DNA from: RGIG4074 sp964459165
GTDB lineage: Bacteria > Bacillota > Clostridia > Christensenellales > Borkfalkiaceae
Direction of reading: 5' to 3'
Length of the DNA: 5,375 bases
Assembly: GCA_964459165.1 (NCBI GenBank)
Contig: CAYWKM010000070.1
Location: forward strand, 1-5,375
Notes under the pieces: generated by a model
Told to the model about the DNA's origin: nothing
Seen by the model: the letters and a program-made list of their open reading frames with translations, nothing else
Database searches by the model: none
Made by a program: the position numbers and the translations under genes
Shown here: piece after piece, positions 5,338 through 5,375 of the stretch
Numbering within the stretch: the stretch's first letter is position 1
Layout of the letters: the number at the start of each line of letters is the position of its first letter

Positions 5338-5375
5338 CTGAATTTTCCGCTTCCTTGCTTTGTATCCCGCAGCCG

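Noticed and set aside
1..5375. CRISPR array, tRNA, rRNA or transposase
   Set aside because: No regularly spaced direct repeats, cloverleaf, rRNA core or transposase motifs were seen on either strand.

Overview
The window most likely comes from an uncultured, gut-type Clostridia (Firmicutes) chromosome. The reasons are strong purine-rich Shine-Dalgarno sites, sigma-A-type promoters, a dockerin module, BspA-type leucine-rich repeats, Cys/His 'GHxY' repeats and a TasA/SipW-like exported protein. This is inference from style; no taxonomic marker gene is present.

All four supported genes lie on the minus strand and all appear to be exported or membrane-anchored. From right to left they are: (1) a 162-residue secreted protein (4787-5275); (2) a 637-residue anchored surface protein (2181-4094) carrying a dockerin-like module, 81-residue Cys/His repeats, a cohesin-like beta-sandwich and C-terminal LRRs; (3) a 211-residue anchored protein (1526-2161), only 19 bp downstream of (2), which carries a smaller version of the same Cys/His plus cohesin-like unit; (4) a TasA/camelysin-like protein (start at 820, running off the left edge).

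There are two long gaps. The 697-bp gap 4090s-4780s holds an orphan Shine-Dalgarno, small inverted repeats and two overlapping open frames that I do not believe are genes. The 705-bp gap 821-1525 is the richer one. It has two good minus-strand sigma-A-type promoters (1396-1424 and 1305-1333), a run of nine C (1278-1286), a compact foldable RNA ending in a T-run on the minus strand (about 1166-1298), a 240-bp stretch open on the minus strand that looks like a dispersed intergenic element, and a 7-bp hairpin just upstream of the TasA-like gene.

The genes plausibly form a cell-surface locus. Genes 2 and 3 are a co-transcribed pair of paralogous anchored proteins, one of which has a dockerin as well as a cohesin-like fold. 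The TasA-like protein may be a fibre or surface subunit under its own long leader. No enzyme, sortase, signal peptidase, transposase or RNA gene of a known family was recognised.
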